A stretch of DNA of 64,000 bases from Suillus spraguei (GCA_016800925.1 JABCPU010000236.1:42073-106072), one strand, 5' to 3'; shown: positions 44,711 to 54,578, counted from the stretch's first letter. The notes: a model not told the origin generated them from the letters alone. Numbers and translations are program-made.

Positions 44711-46602
44711 TCAAGCAATGGGACCAGGCTTGTCCGGATATGCTGAGTGGAAATCCGCTACGAGATCTGATGCATTTCCGAGTTCTGTGGCCAGCAGCCA
44801 GGAAGTTTCTTCGTCCGTTCCCTCGTATCCGGACCAACGGACGAGGTATAGAAGTTGACAGTGGTGCCTACGACGGTCCAGTTTAGAGTCCAGGATTTCG
44901 GATATCTCGTACTCTGGTTCTCCGTCGACTTCGACTGGTGGCGGAGGAGGCTGGATGCGATTGGGAATGGTGTTCGGAAACGCTGGCTCTAACTGCGAGA
45001 CATGGAAAACAGGATGTACGGAACGCATAGAATCCGGAAGTCGGATGGCAAAAGAATGAGTACCCGGGCGGGATATAATTTCGAATGGTCCCAAATTCTT
45101 TTCCGAGAGTTTCTTCGACGGACGGGTGGAGCGGAAGTACCTGGCTTTGACGAAGACTTGTTCTCCAATCCGGAAGTCTGGAGCAGGCTGTCTTTTAGCG
45201 TCCGCGGGTCCTTGATAGCGTTTCTGAGCTTCGGACATCTCATCTCGGAGGAACTGGTGAAGTTTGTTAAGGTCTAGGGCATATTCCTGGGCACGGATGG
45301 AGGATAGGTCGCGTTCCGGATGGATGGAAATGTTCGGATGATAACCTTTATTGGCGAAGAAAGGTGAAACTCCGGTAGTGGCACTCGGAGCGTTATTGTA
45401 TGCAAACTCTGCGAGGGGCAGCAGCTCGGACCAGTTGTCCTGCTGATAGTTGCAGTAGATCCGGAGGTACTGTTCCAGTGTTTGGTTGGCACGTTCTGTT
45501 TGTCCGTCCCCTTCGGGATGATATCCGGATGTGAAGTGTAGGACAATGTCCAATGCCTTTCCTAGGGAACGGAAGAAGTGGGATACGAACTCTGTTCCTC
45601 GATCCGAGGTTACATGGGAAGGGACTCCATGCTTAGAGAAGACATGGAGGAGAAATAGGCGGGCGAGATCAGGAGAAGTGATGGTGTCGTGGGTCGGGAC
45701 GAATATGGCTTGCTTGGATAAACGATCTATGATGACGAGGATGGCTGTAAAGCCGGATGAGTCCGGAAGTTGTTCAATGAAATCCATAGAGATGGAATTC
45801 CATGGTTTTTCTGGGACGGGGAGTTGCTTGAGTAAACCGTAGGGCTTATGTCTCGGAACTTTGGCTCGGGCGCAGGATGTGCAGGATCTGACATACTCTT
45901 TGACAAAGGCCCGTACTCCGGGCCAGGTATAGTTGCATCGGATGAGCTCGAGAGTGCGATTCTGTCCGAAATGTCCGGATAGGGGGTGGTCATGGCAATT
46001 CCGGAGGATGCGAAGTCGTAGATCATTGGTATCCGGAACGTAGATGCGGTTGTCACAACAAAGGAATCCACCATCGTCTATTGTCCATCTCGGATCTGAG
46101 GGGACCGGAAAATGTGTTTGTGCAATGGGGTCATTAGGGAGTGCTATCAGAATGTCTTTCCGGAGGTGTTCGGTGTCCATAAGAACAGCTGCTCTTAGGA
46201 CCGGAGTTGCTAAAATGGAAGCTTGTAGGGACGAAGCTAATTGTTCCGAAGCAAATATTGGGCGGAGGTTGTGAGGGTTAATCTGAGCGTAGTCCTTATC
46301 CCCCTCTTTATGGTAGACGTCCCATCGTCTAGTGAGGGAATCTGGCTTGACTCCGAGTCTTCCAGGACGGTAACGGATAACGAGGTTGAACTGATGGAGG
46401 AACTCGGACCAGCGGGCCTGACGACGGGATAGCAGTTTGGTGGTAGAGAAATACTCAAGGTTCTTGTGGTCCGTGATAACATCTATAGGCTCGGACGAGC
46501 CTTCTAGGTAATGGCGCCAGGTTCGGAACGCAGCATAGATGGCTAGTAGTTCCTTATCATGGACGTCATAGTTGAGTTCTGCACCGGACAGTGTCCGGGA
46601 GT
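44711..46602 (-). CDS. Element B pol: RNase H, integrase and chromodomain
   Basis: Begins in RNase H (SRTLSGAELNYDVHDKELLA; VITDHKNLEYF). Next is the zinc-binding HHCC (CHDHPLSGHFGQNRTLEL...CTSCARAK) and the integrase core with D,D,E: SISMDFIEQLPDSSG, VTSDRGTEFVSHFF and HPEGDGQTERANQTLEQYLR. Toward the end is a GPY/F-like region (KNLGPFEIISRPG) and a chromodomain in the last ~70 residues (YEISEILDSKLDRRRHHCQL; YLVRWSGYEGTDEETSW), which marks a chromovirus and is known in other families to steer integration to heterochromatin. It is separated from the RT frame only by a one-base loss in a T run (46603-46606). Confidence 0.93.
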
Positions 46603-48054
46603 AAAAGCCACCGGACGAAGTTCCGAGTCTGGGCACACAATGGATAGTATTCCAGCGATAGCATAATCCGAGGCATCAGTTTCCACAACTATAGGAACAT
46701 TCGGAATCCAATGCGTAAGCACTGGAGCGGACGTGAAGGCTTTCTTGAGTGCGTTAAATGACTTCCGGCATTCCTCGGAAAAGTCCCAAGTGACGCCCTT
46801 GCGAGTGAGTCGAGTAAGGGGAACCACGATATCCGAGTAGTTGAAGATGAAGCGACGATAGAAATTAGCGAATCCAAGGAAAGATTGGATGTCCTTGACT
46901 TTCCGAGGCTCTGGCCAGTCTATGATAGACTGGATTTTCTCGGACGACATTGTCAAGCCATCCGGAGATAGGAGGTAACCAAGATACTCGACGGAGGAGG
47001 AGTGGAATTCGCATTTCTCGGGTTTGGCATATAGTCGGTGTTTACGGAGACGTCGTAAAACTTCTCGGACATGTTCCTTATGACTTGCAAGGTCTTGGGA
47101 ATAGATAAGGATGTCATCCAGATATACAACAACACATACGTCTAGCATATCGGCAAACACGCTATTGACAAAGCGCTGGAAAGCTGCCGGAGCATTCGTG
47201 AGGCCTTCCGGCATCACCAACCATTCATAGGAGCCATAGCGCGTACGGAAGGAAGTCTTCCACTCGTCTCCTTCTGTTATCCGGACGAGGTGATATGCAG
47301 ATCGGAGATCAATTTTGGTATATACCTTAGCGTGGCTCGGGGAGTCAAGAAGGTCGGCAATGAGGGGTAACGGATATCGGTCTTTCTTGGTGATGTGGTT
47401 AAGGCCGCGGAAATCCACACAAAGGCGGAGGGATCCATCCTTCTTTTTGACAAATAGGACGGGGGCTCCGTGGGGAGAAGATGAGGAGCGGAGAAGTCCG
47501 GATGAGATGTTTTCGTCAAGGAACTTCCGAAGGGCCTCAAGCTCTACCGGAGAAAGAGAGTATATGGTTCCGAGAGGCGGACTAGCTCCTTCTTCCAACT
47601 CAATCTTGAGATCGTAGGGTCGATGTGGGGGAAGTTGTCTGGCTTTGCCTTTGTCGAAGACATCCGCGAATTCGTGGTAGTCGGAAGGGATTCTGGAGAG
47701 GTCTGGAGGATCGGATGATATGGATGCGGATCGAAGGTTTGCTTCGGAGGGACGGAGGTAGATGCTGAACTGAGTAGATCCTTCTAACTTGCAGGCACGG
47801 CAAAAGGCCACTGCGTTTATCAACGATATGTTAGGGACTGGGGTACCAGCGGAGGGTTCGGATTTGGTCAGAGGCGGAGTCTCCGCCACAGATGGGATGC
47901 TCTGATGCGACGGAGATTTTGGAGGGGAGGAATCTTCCTTGGGTGGAATACCCGAAGGTAACAGAGGTGTCGGATTGGATTTTCCTGCCATGGTCGGTGT
48001 GTCCGGAGGCAGCGGTGATGCGGATGGGGTTAATGGCACTCCTTGTTCAGTAGT
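46603..48054 (-). CDS. Element B pol: reverse transcriptase and start of RNase H
   Basis: After a Pro/Ser-rich linker: YHEFADVFDKGKARQLPPHR, then DENISSGLLRSSSSPHGAPV, FVKKKDGSLRLCVDFRGLN, TKIDLRSAYHLVRI (first Asp), the fingers/palm block MPEGLTNAPAAFQRFVN and the catalytic YLDDILIYS. The thumb is LYAKPEKCEFH and the connection FLGFANFYRRFI. RNase H starts VETDASDYAIAGILS. The order and spacing match a full gypsy RT. It is continuous in frame with the protease except for a single TGA at 48055-48057, probably once CGA. Confidence 0.95.
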
Positions 48055-48503
48055 TCAGAACTCGATGCTGCCCAATACCCAGTCAATCAACGGATTGTGT
48101 CGGGTGAGCCAGCTATATCCGAGAACGATATAACATGAGGAATCCAAAGGGGTGACGTAGAACGTGTCGGAAGTGATTACACCGGAGGAGAATCGGACGG
48201 ATAAGTTTATGGCTTCGACAATATTGTTATTGCTTGTACCATTAAATAAACGGAGTGGAAGCGGAGGAATCTGATAGGTAGGAATTTTATGTTCTCGGAC
48301 GAAATCAGTGTCTATGAAGCAGTGGGAGGAACCACAGTCTATGAGGGCCGGGAAGTCAGATATATTGGAGAAAGATGGAAGAGAGACATATGGACACAGA
48401 GAGTTCGGATCAGGAAGAGTTGCAGCGTTGAGTCGTAGTTCCATTGCACGGGTTGGGCCAACGCGACCCTCATCCCGTACGGAGTCAGGAGGGTCGCGGA
48501 CTA
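48055..48503 (-). CDS. Element B pol: aspartic protease
   Basis: Entered from gag by a -1 shift at 48504-48510, so translation here probably starts with LVRDPPDSV rather than at the ATG at 48444. The retropepsin-like core is FPALIDCGSSHCFIDTDFV, with Asp-Cys-Gly in place of the usual Asp-Ser/Thr-Gly, and the second conserved part is SCYIVLGYSWLTRHNPLIDW. Ends at TGA 48055 in frame with RT. Confidence 0.85.
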
Positions 48504-48510
48504 ATTTTTT
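48462..48510 (-). promoter_or_regulatory. Candidate -1 ribosomal frameshift signal at the gag-pol junction
   Basis: Minus strand: A AAA AAT heptamer (48510-48504) fitting X XXY YYZ, immediately followed by the gag stop TAG (48503-48501). A 5-nt spacer (tagtc) precedes a perfect 10-bp stem: cgcgaccctc (48498-48489) with gagggtcgcg (48471-48462), 17-nt loop. The pol frame is exactly -1 to gag. Confidence 0.85.
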
Positions 48511-49793
48511 GCCTCATCCGAGGCTTCCGGTTCCGTTTCCGGAGTGAGCACAGTGGCGCGGCCTTTGGCAGCGCGCGAAGTGGATTTGGTGCATTCCCGG
48601 GCAGTGTGACCAGGTCCGCCGCAGAACATACAGAGCTTTTTGTCAAAACGTCTCTGACGCTCCTGGGTGGTTAGCTTTCCGTCTGTACCAACAACACTAG
48701 GGAGATCCGAAACTTTCGGGGTAGAGGATGCTGTGGAGTATGTGGGTTTATTGAATTTGGGCGTATCGGATCCGGATGTGTTGGAGTTCATCCGGTCGGA
48801 TGTTGACTGCCTGGGAGGATTGGAGGAGGTGGTCCTACTCTCTCGGGTGACTTCGCCCCTCTGTTCCCAGTAACGGGCGTCGATGGTCTGGGCGAGAGTC
48901 TTGAACTCCGAAAGGGTAGTGGGCTTACCCATGCGACTAATCTCATCTTTGATTCGGGCCGGAAGTCCATTGTAGAATTGGCGTCGTAGGGCTCCGTCTC
49001 CCCATTCGCGTACTTGGGAGGCAAGTCGCTGGAATTCTACAACGTACTTGTTGATGCGTTGTCCGTCACGCATGTGGAGTTGTTCTAACTGCATCTCTGC
49101 GTCTCCGGAGGGATCGTGTGGTCCGAAATTGGTTTGGAGCTCGAGCATGAACTCGGAGTAGTCATCCATCCAGTCCGGACGGTTGCTATATCCGTCCGAA
49201 AGGAGGTCCGGTTCAAACCACTCGAGAGCCATACCCTTAAGGTAGGATTGGGCGAAATTGACTTTAGCGCGTCCGGAACGGAAAGCGCTAGGTTTGCTCT
49301 GGAAGTTGAGCTCACATTGGACGAAGAATGCCCGGAGCTTGCGAGGTTCGGACCCATCGAAGGTATCTGGCTCACGGACTTTGACTTTGCTATCATCCGA
49401 GGTGGGGGTGCGACGGCTACTGCGAGCGAGGTGGTTAATGGCTACGGATAGTTGGGCTAGGACCCGGTCCTGAGGGTTTAGGTGGATTTTATCTTCTTCG
49501 TCATCCAGGTTCTCGTTGTCCGGATCATCAACTTCATCATCTGGTAGATTACTGCGCAGCTCATCATCAAAGCGAATGGTCGGGCGCGAATTGGAGTCTG
49601 GGTTATCCGGGTTCCGAGTTGGTGTTATCGGATCCGGTCTGACTTGACGGGCGGAGATACTCTGACCTATGTCGCTCATGCTTGCGCGGCGTTGAGAGAA
49701 ACTGGTAAATGTTTGGACGATGGGTGTGGGATCTCGTTGGATCGGACCAAGTCCGGCTCCTCGGAGTGTGTTCTGAGCTTTACGGGGAGGCAT
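48501..49793 (-). CDS. Element B gag polyprotein
   Basis: 430 codons from ATG 49793 to TAG 48501. N-terminal disordered, acidic part (FDDELRSNLPDDEVDDPDNE), then the capsid-like helical domain of gypsy gag (FDGSEPRKLRAFFVQCELNF; AQSYLKGMALEWFEPDLL; INKYVVEFQRLASQV; FYNGLPARIKDEISRMG), and a C-terminal zinc knuckle CMFCGGPGHTAREC (CX2CX4HX4C) about 35 residues before the end. Structural protein of the retrotransposon particle. The frame is uninterrupted. Its end carries the frameshift signal. Confidence 0.95.
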   Translation of the reverse strand: MPPRKAQNTLRGAGLGPIQRDPTPIVQTFTSFSQRRASMSDIGQSISARQVRPDPITPTRNPDNPDSNSRPTIRFDDELRSNLPDDEVDDPDNENLDDEEDKIHLNPQDRVLAQLSVAINHLARSSRRTPTSDDSKVKVREPDTFDGSEPRKLRAFFVQCELNFQSKPSAFRSGRAKVNFAQSYLKGMALEWFEPDLLSDGYSNRPDWMDDYSEFMLELQTNFGPHDPSGDAEMQLEQLHMRDGQRINKYVVEFQRLASQVREWGDGALRRQFYNGLPARIKDEISRMGKPTTLSEFKTLAQTIDARYWEQRGEVTRESRTTSSNPPRQSTSDRMNSNTSGSDTPKFNKPTYSTASSTPKVSDLPSVVGTDGKLTTQERQRRFDKKLCMFCGGPGHTARECTKSTSRAAKGRATVLTPETEPEASDEAKN

Positions 49794-49830
49794 GATATGG
49801 GATGGTTGCTAAGTTACTCGGAAAGGTTTG

Positions 49831-49843
49831 AGTTCGAATATAC
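49831..49843 (-). promoter_or_regulatory. Primer-binding site of element B, self-priming type
   Basis: Minus strand GT then ATATTCGAACT, directly inside the 5' LTR. It does not resemble the usual tRNA-type site (TGG...). The 11-nt motif is the exact reverse complement of AGTTCGAATAT in the LTR (50231-50221, minus), which lies 26 nt after the TATA box at the predicted mRNA start. The 2-nt offset from the LTR end matches bases that integrase trims. Confidence 0.7.
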
Positions 49844-50612
49844 TGTTAAGACTGTACTCAAGGGTAGAGAGATCCGAAGGGCTTTGGCCTCAGTTCGTAC
49901 ACTGTGCCCCTTTCTCGAGTAATGCCCCTTATTTCAGGGAGGAGTTATTCGTCCGAAGACCCGGAAGGGGTTGCGTGACGGATCCGGGTGTCCGAAGGTG
50001 TCGGATATAACACGTCCGAAGGTAATTCGGAACGTAAGGAGAGGACAGAGATTAAGGCTAGTTTCGGAACGAGTTCCTAACTAGAAACTAACGGAGATGG
50101 ACTATCCGAAGATAGAGTCGGAGGTATAGACTATAGGAGTCAATCCTAAGTCTCGGAAGGTGACTTAAAGCGGAGAGTGGCTTAAGTCCGGAGGAGGCAG
50201 AATGAGTAGAATCTAGGATGATATTCGAACTAAGGTTCTACGGAGATCTACAAGTGGTTTATATACAGTAAGTAGCTAAGACGGATAATTAGCAAGTCCG
50301 GGACCGAGGGCTATGTACGAAGTGTAACGGAAGTCTATTAGTTATTGCACAGCGGATCAGTAAGCATGAATCGGAAATGAACACAGGAAACGGATCAGTA
50401 ACACAGGACGGAAATATAAACAGCCGGAGTACCGGTAGTAGGAGAAATGACGAAAGGAGATAGACGCAGATGTTCACCAGGGAGTTAAGGTGCGAGAAGT
50501 GAGTACATTCGGAAGGGTGGTCCGGACAGGATCTGTGGACCGGACGGATATGGAAACGATCGGATCTGGACGGATATGATCGGATCTGAGATTAGAAGTA
50601 TGGTATATGACA
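49844..50612 (-). repeat. 5' LTR of element B
   Basis: Same 769 bp as the left LTR. In transcript orientation the promoter shows TATATAAA at 50265-50258 and the presumed start AGTTCGAATAT at 50231-50221. Confidence 0.97.
50258..50265 (-). promoter_or_regulatory. TATA box of element B
   Basis: Minus strand TATATAAA, 27-34 nt upstream of the A at 50231 proposed as transcription start. The same arrangement is kept in the solo LTR at 1957-2725. Confidence 0.65.
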
Positions 50613-50979
50613 CCTTCCTTCTTTGGATACGCACTTACATTCTCACGTCTCTCTTGGTCTGTGCGCACATATTGGCTTATTTAAACACGTTGTATTATGC
50701 TTGTATACTTCACTTTAATCTTACTGGGTTTTACCTGGAATATCCTTCGCTTAGGTCTCCAACCTAAGTCGTCTGAATCATCTCTAAGTCTAAGCACTCC
50801 TTAGCCTTAGTCTTTATTCTACCAATCATCTTAGAGTCGCAACTCTTCAATTAAACCCTTGATCCTACTCGGAATACTTCCTTGTAGTAGTCTCATTCTC
50901 CTTTGAACACAGTCGAACTTCCCAGCAGACTGGCTGTGTCTTATCACTGTCACTGGTGACACCACCCCAGTTCATAACA

Positions 50980-51615
50980 CAGTATATAACCTTGTAGTAC
51001 AACTCCTGCAGACTTCAGTCTGATCATTGCTTTCCTACTTGTGTATATTCCTTTGATTACTCTGAACCCTGTTATCATGTCTATATAACTCCATTTCTGT
51101 TCTCACACTTGGGCTCCAGCCCTTGTAAGCTTCCAACTCAGGCCTATGGGATCATTCCCTAGGCCAGAGTTTTGATCCTATGTCCTATAACCTTTTCGGA
51201 CTTCGTCCATTTCCTGTCTCTCATCTGTTTCACCTCTGACTCTACCTTTGATAGTCTTATCCTGTCTGTTTCTATTCCGGACCTTGTCTAGAGTAGTCAA
51301 CACTTCCCCTAAGATCCACAGAGCTATGCTCATCCGATCATCTGATGATCCACTCCTCTGCTCTTCCACTCTTCTGATCTCCAGACCTCTGGATCTATCC
51401 TATCCTATCCTCCAACATCTGTGGGTCATCTTTCCCTCTGGAGCTCCACTCCTATCCTGCCCTGGACTTTGTCCAGGAGTCCATCCTCCATCCATTCTAC
51501 TTTGGATTTGTTCCAGTAGTCTTACCTTTACTTCCTATCCTCCAGAAATAGTTCCGGCGCATTCCCACACTCATCTGGAAGTCCTTCAGAGCTCTGTTGA
51601 GCTATCCTACATTAG
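50980..51615 (+). repeat. LTR-like sequence D, middle part
   Basis: Begins at the cagta duplication of LTR C, with a tatataacc box, then a CT-rich region full of cagac/tccag words. It is interrupted at attag (51611-51615) by a solo LTR C. No coding frame. Confidence 0.5.
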
Positions 51616-52088
51616 TGTTACAATCGTACATGCCCCTATTCATTTTCTGCCTCCTTTACTTTGTATATTACATAACATGACTCTGACTCATATGCTCAAC
51701 GCATTTGTACTATAGTTGCCTTCCTTTCTTGGATATGCACTTACATTCTCACATCTCTTTTGGTCCGTGCACACATACTGGCCTATTTAAGCACAATGTA
51801 TTATGCCTGTATACTTTACTTTAATCTTACTGGGTTTTACCTGGAATATCCTTTGCTTAGGTCTCCAACCTAAGTCGTCTTGAATCGTCTCTAAGTCTAA
51901 GCACTCCTTAGCCTTAGTCTCTATTCTCGTGAAACCTCTTAGACTTGTCTTTGAGGTTGAACCCTTCATAGTACTCGGAACACGTTCCTTGTACTTTCGC
52001 CTTGTCCTCTTCTGGACATTGTAGAACTTCTCAGCAGACTGTCTGTGTCTTTTCACTGTCGCTGGTGACGCCACCCCAGTTCGTAACA
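51616..52088 (+). mobile_element. Solo LTR of gypsy family C, 473 bp, TSD attag
   Basis: Runs from tgttacaatcgtacatgccc to ccccagttcgtaaca and is flanked by attag at 51611-51615 and 52089-52093. Second insertion of the same family into sequence D. Confidence 0.95.
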
Positions 52089-52260
52089 ATTAGAGTTTGT
52101 CCAGACTTCATCTGGACTTCACCAAGAACTCTCCAATGGACTTCATCTGACATTAAGGGCACCTACTCGGGTAAGGGACACAGCATACAAGCTGAGGCCA
52201 AGCCCCTTAGACTTTTCAACCCTCCAGTACAACCCCATGTAAAGCCAGGACTTCTTAGTA
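52089..52260 (+). repeat. LTR-like sequence D, right part
   Basis: Continues D after the attag duplication. The stretch aagggcacctactcgggtaa to agctgaggccaagcccctt parallels the end of LTR B (agggcattactcgagaaagg to actgaggccaaagcccttc). It ends before the MITE at 52261. Confidence 0.5.
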
Positions 52261-52490
52261 GCCCCCAGTTTTGCATGGTTGTAACACTGTTGCAATGCAT
52301 ACCCTGTAGTATATTGCTTATATCCCTTTAAGGAAATTGTTTCACACCTTTAATGCGAGACGACTATTGTAGCCAGGACGTAGGGCTACAGTATTGGTCT
52401 CTTTGGAATTTCTATAGCAGTGATCCCTGAAAGGATATAGCAAGACCAATCAAAATCATGCAAACATTGCAATGGTTTTGTTGCTTACTG
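52261..52490. mobile_element. Tc1/mariner-like MITE, about 230 bp
   Basis: Ends gtaacactgttgcaatgcat and gcaatggttttgttgcttactg followed by TA. The interior matches 12775-12994 in reverse (gcaatgcataccctg; catgcaaacattgcaat). The left border is uncertain by a few bases (cagttttgc or later). Confidence 0.7.
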
Positions 52491-52559
52491 TATAAAGAAC
52501 ATGAGTGCTATGTCTCAAAGATGTCAACATACATTACTTCACTAAGTACAAATCTTCAG

Positions 52560-52970
52560 GACTCTTTCTCATGATCCTATTGCCTTCCCAGATCCTGAAA
52601 TTTTCAATCCCCAGCGTTGGCTTGATTCTGAAGGCCGCCTTAAGGACAACACAAACTTGAAACTCATCGTATATGGCTTTGGTAGACGGTAAGTCGTGCC
52701 TAAATCGTTTTTGACATAGATCAATGAGCTTCATATGTCATTGAAAGTGTATGTCCTGGCCTGCACCTCGCAAATAACTCATTATACATTACCTTTGCAC
52801 TTCTATTGTGGTCTTTCTGCATCGCTCAACGACCTGACGCCCCGATCAATACGTATGCTTTCAATGATATGGTTATTCCCCATGCAGTGCCATTTGAAAT
52901 TGATGTGATTCCTTGGATGGAAGTTGCGAGACTGAGAGAGATGATGACGACCAATGGCTGTATGGATTGA
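52560..52970 (+). pseudogene. Cytochrome P450, C-terminal fragment
   Basis: Exon 52560-52688 reads HDPIAFPDPEIFNPQRWLD, the segment before the heme loop of fungal P450s, and ends YGFGRR. An intron of 59 bp (52689-52747, gtaagt...aag) is followed by VCPGLHLANNSLYITFALLL, so the heme-binding loop reads FGRRVCPG with its cysteine. The C-terminus continues NTYAFNDMVIPHAVPFEIDVI and stops at 52968-52970. The whole N-terminal three quarters, with the helix I and ExxR motifs, is missing where the MITE and LTR D lie. It resembles CYP families that are often involved in secondary metabolism, but the subfamily cannot be called. Confidence 0.85.
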
Positions 52971-53244
52971 AGGATCATATGGGAATTTCTGTGCAATGCC
53001 CTCATTGTTATTGTTTCAGAGAACCCCGTCTTCAGGAAGATCACTCCTTCGAAAGTATGCCAATGTATCTAAATACAATTCACAAGCTGTTCACACCGCA
53101 TGAACCGAAGGGTTTAGTAGTGTAGGCTTCAACCGTTGCGTCTGCGCAGGTACGATGGAAAGGATATTCTCTTCCGCAACTAGGGCCTCCACCGCTTGTC
53201 AGTTTACCCTGGTTGGCCCAATAAGAAATCCAGCATACTTATAC
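52971..53244. other. No gene seen
   Basis: Between the P450 fragment and the hAT element. Short frames only. Confidence 0.4.
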
Positions 53245-54578
53245 TAGTGATGCGGAAGTCCGGTTCAGAACTTCGGTTCAAACCTGAACCTTCTGAACCG
53301 GACCGTCGGTCCGGTCCGACGTTCGACATGCTCTCAGGACCGAATGTGTCATTACATTCGGCGTTCGGCTGATGCCTGAAAGTTCCAAACCCGTCCAAAC
53401 CCATCCGAATGCGTTCGAACCGTTCCTACATCTGTATATGATCCACTCGATGTCCTCAGGCTCATTGCTATCCATCTATCCTAATATTTTCTCTGATCGT
53501 CTGGCAACAAATTCAATATGGCCATTGTCAGTCCTGGGAACATTGAATGACCAAGAACGGCTCTTTAGGACCAAAACACTCAATGCATGTCTATTAGCGA
53601 TGTCTGACTTTGTCGGTAATCTACTCAATGTTTCGGTAAGCTCACTGTCCATCATTATTTGGATTACAATCTAATTTATGTCCAGAACCCTCATTGTGGC
53701 TGAAGACGAAGCCTTCTTACTTGTCGACAAGGGTTCCTTTCGTCGTCTTCTCACTTACACTTGCCCAGGTCTGTCTGATGCAGACATTCCACATCGTGTC
53801 ACTAACTCTGGTTTAGTTTGACCAGTATCACACTCCTGTTGTGGCCACCCCTCAGCCAATACTTGTTTTGTTGGCGTCGTCAAGACCTAGTACGGTCCAA
53901 TATGGACATTCATGGATGCGTTCAGCTATTCTGTCTCGTCAGTCATCTGAATGAACCATCGACAATCCTCATCAAGAACTCGACATGTACTTGACGAGCC
54001 CATTGGAAGAGGTCGGTGATGTTGTCCGTTGGTGGGGTGTAAGCAATATCTATTTCATTGATTGATAGTCTTGTCTTAATCCATATCCTTTCTAGCATCG
54101 TTCAACCATGTACCCAACACTTGCCCGCATGGCACGAGACTACCTGGCTATTCAAGGTTCTTCAACACCGTCAGAACGAGCCTTCTCAAGCGGTGGTATC
54201 ACGGACCACAGTCGACGCAATCGACTCACACCCGATGTCTTCGAGGCCTTACAATTGTTGAAATGTACTTATCGAAACGGGCATGTTCAGGCTGCAGCAG
54301 ACGCAGCGGCTCATGTGGAACCTCTAGCCACTGTGACTGCTGATGATCTTGATCTTAGTACTACAGATGCATAGTCTCCATGTAATATATACAATTGACC
54401 TAGCCCTAACCTCGTGCTCGACGTCCGAACGCGAACCGGACGTGAACCGGACGTCCTGAATGCGTTCGAAGATGTCCGGTCCAACGTTCAGCTCAGCAGC
54501 TGAACCGAACGTGCAGTCACGTTCGGCGTTCGCAAAAGTTTCTCTTGAACCGGACTGAACCGGACTTCCGCATTACTA
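53245..54578 (+). mobile_element. hAT transposon, internally deleted (1,334 bp, 8-bp TSD acttatac)
   Basis: Terminal inverted repeats tagtgatgcggaagtccggttcag-type at the left and ctgaaccggacttccgcattacta-type at the right, flanked by acttatac at 53237-53244 and 54579-54586. Subterminal regions are full of gttcgaac/gaaccggac words. It carries two separated pieces of a transposase, so it is a deletion derivative of an autonomous element. Confidence 0.95.
53690..54374 (+). pseudogene. hAT transposase fragments (N-terminal block and dimerisation domain)
   Basis: About 53694-53820 reads IVAEDEAFLLVDKGSFRRLL and TYTCPGLSDADIPHRV, the N-terminal block before the catalytic core in fungal hAT transposases. 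The whole core is missing. Then 53960-54039 (ELDMYLTSPLEEVGDVVRWW), a possible intron (about 54040-54095) and 54096-54374 encode the C-terminal hAT dimerisation domain (YPTLARMARDYLAIQGSST; PSERAFSSGG), ending at TAG near 54374. Confidence 0.85.

Larger units (their letters stand above)
42677..50612 (-). mobile_element. Complete Ty3/gypsy chromovirus, element B (7,936 bp, TSD ccttc)
   Basis: Two LTRs of exactly 769 bp (42677-43445 and 49844-50612), which look virtually identical by eye, bound a 6.4-kb interior. The 5-bp ccttc repeats perfectly at 42672-42676 and 50613-50617. The element reads on the minus strand: 5' LTR at the right, then gag, pol (protease, RT, RNase H, integrase, chromodomain) and 3' LTR at the left. 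A gene on the plus strand lies between pol and the 3' LTR. Matching LTRs and an intact duplication point to a recent insertion, although one stop and some one-base losses interrupt pol. Confidence 0.97.
42568..50979 (+). mobile_element. Solo LTR of family C (TSD cagta) interrupted by element B
   Basis: LTR C starts tgttacaatcatacatcc at 42568, is interrupted after 42676 and resumes at 50613, ending cagttcataaca at 50979. It is flanked by cagta at 42563-42567 and 50980-50984. With element B removed it is about 476 bp, like other C LTRs. Confidence 0.9.

Noticed and set aside
49831..49843. tRNA gene or tRNA-type primer site (the ttcgaa text recalls a T-arm)
   Set aside because: No acceptor stem, anticodon arm or TGG start; the complementarity to the LTR explains the sequence better.
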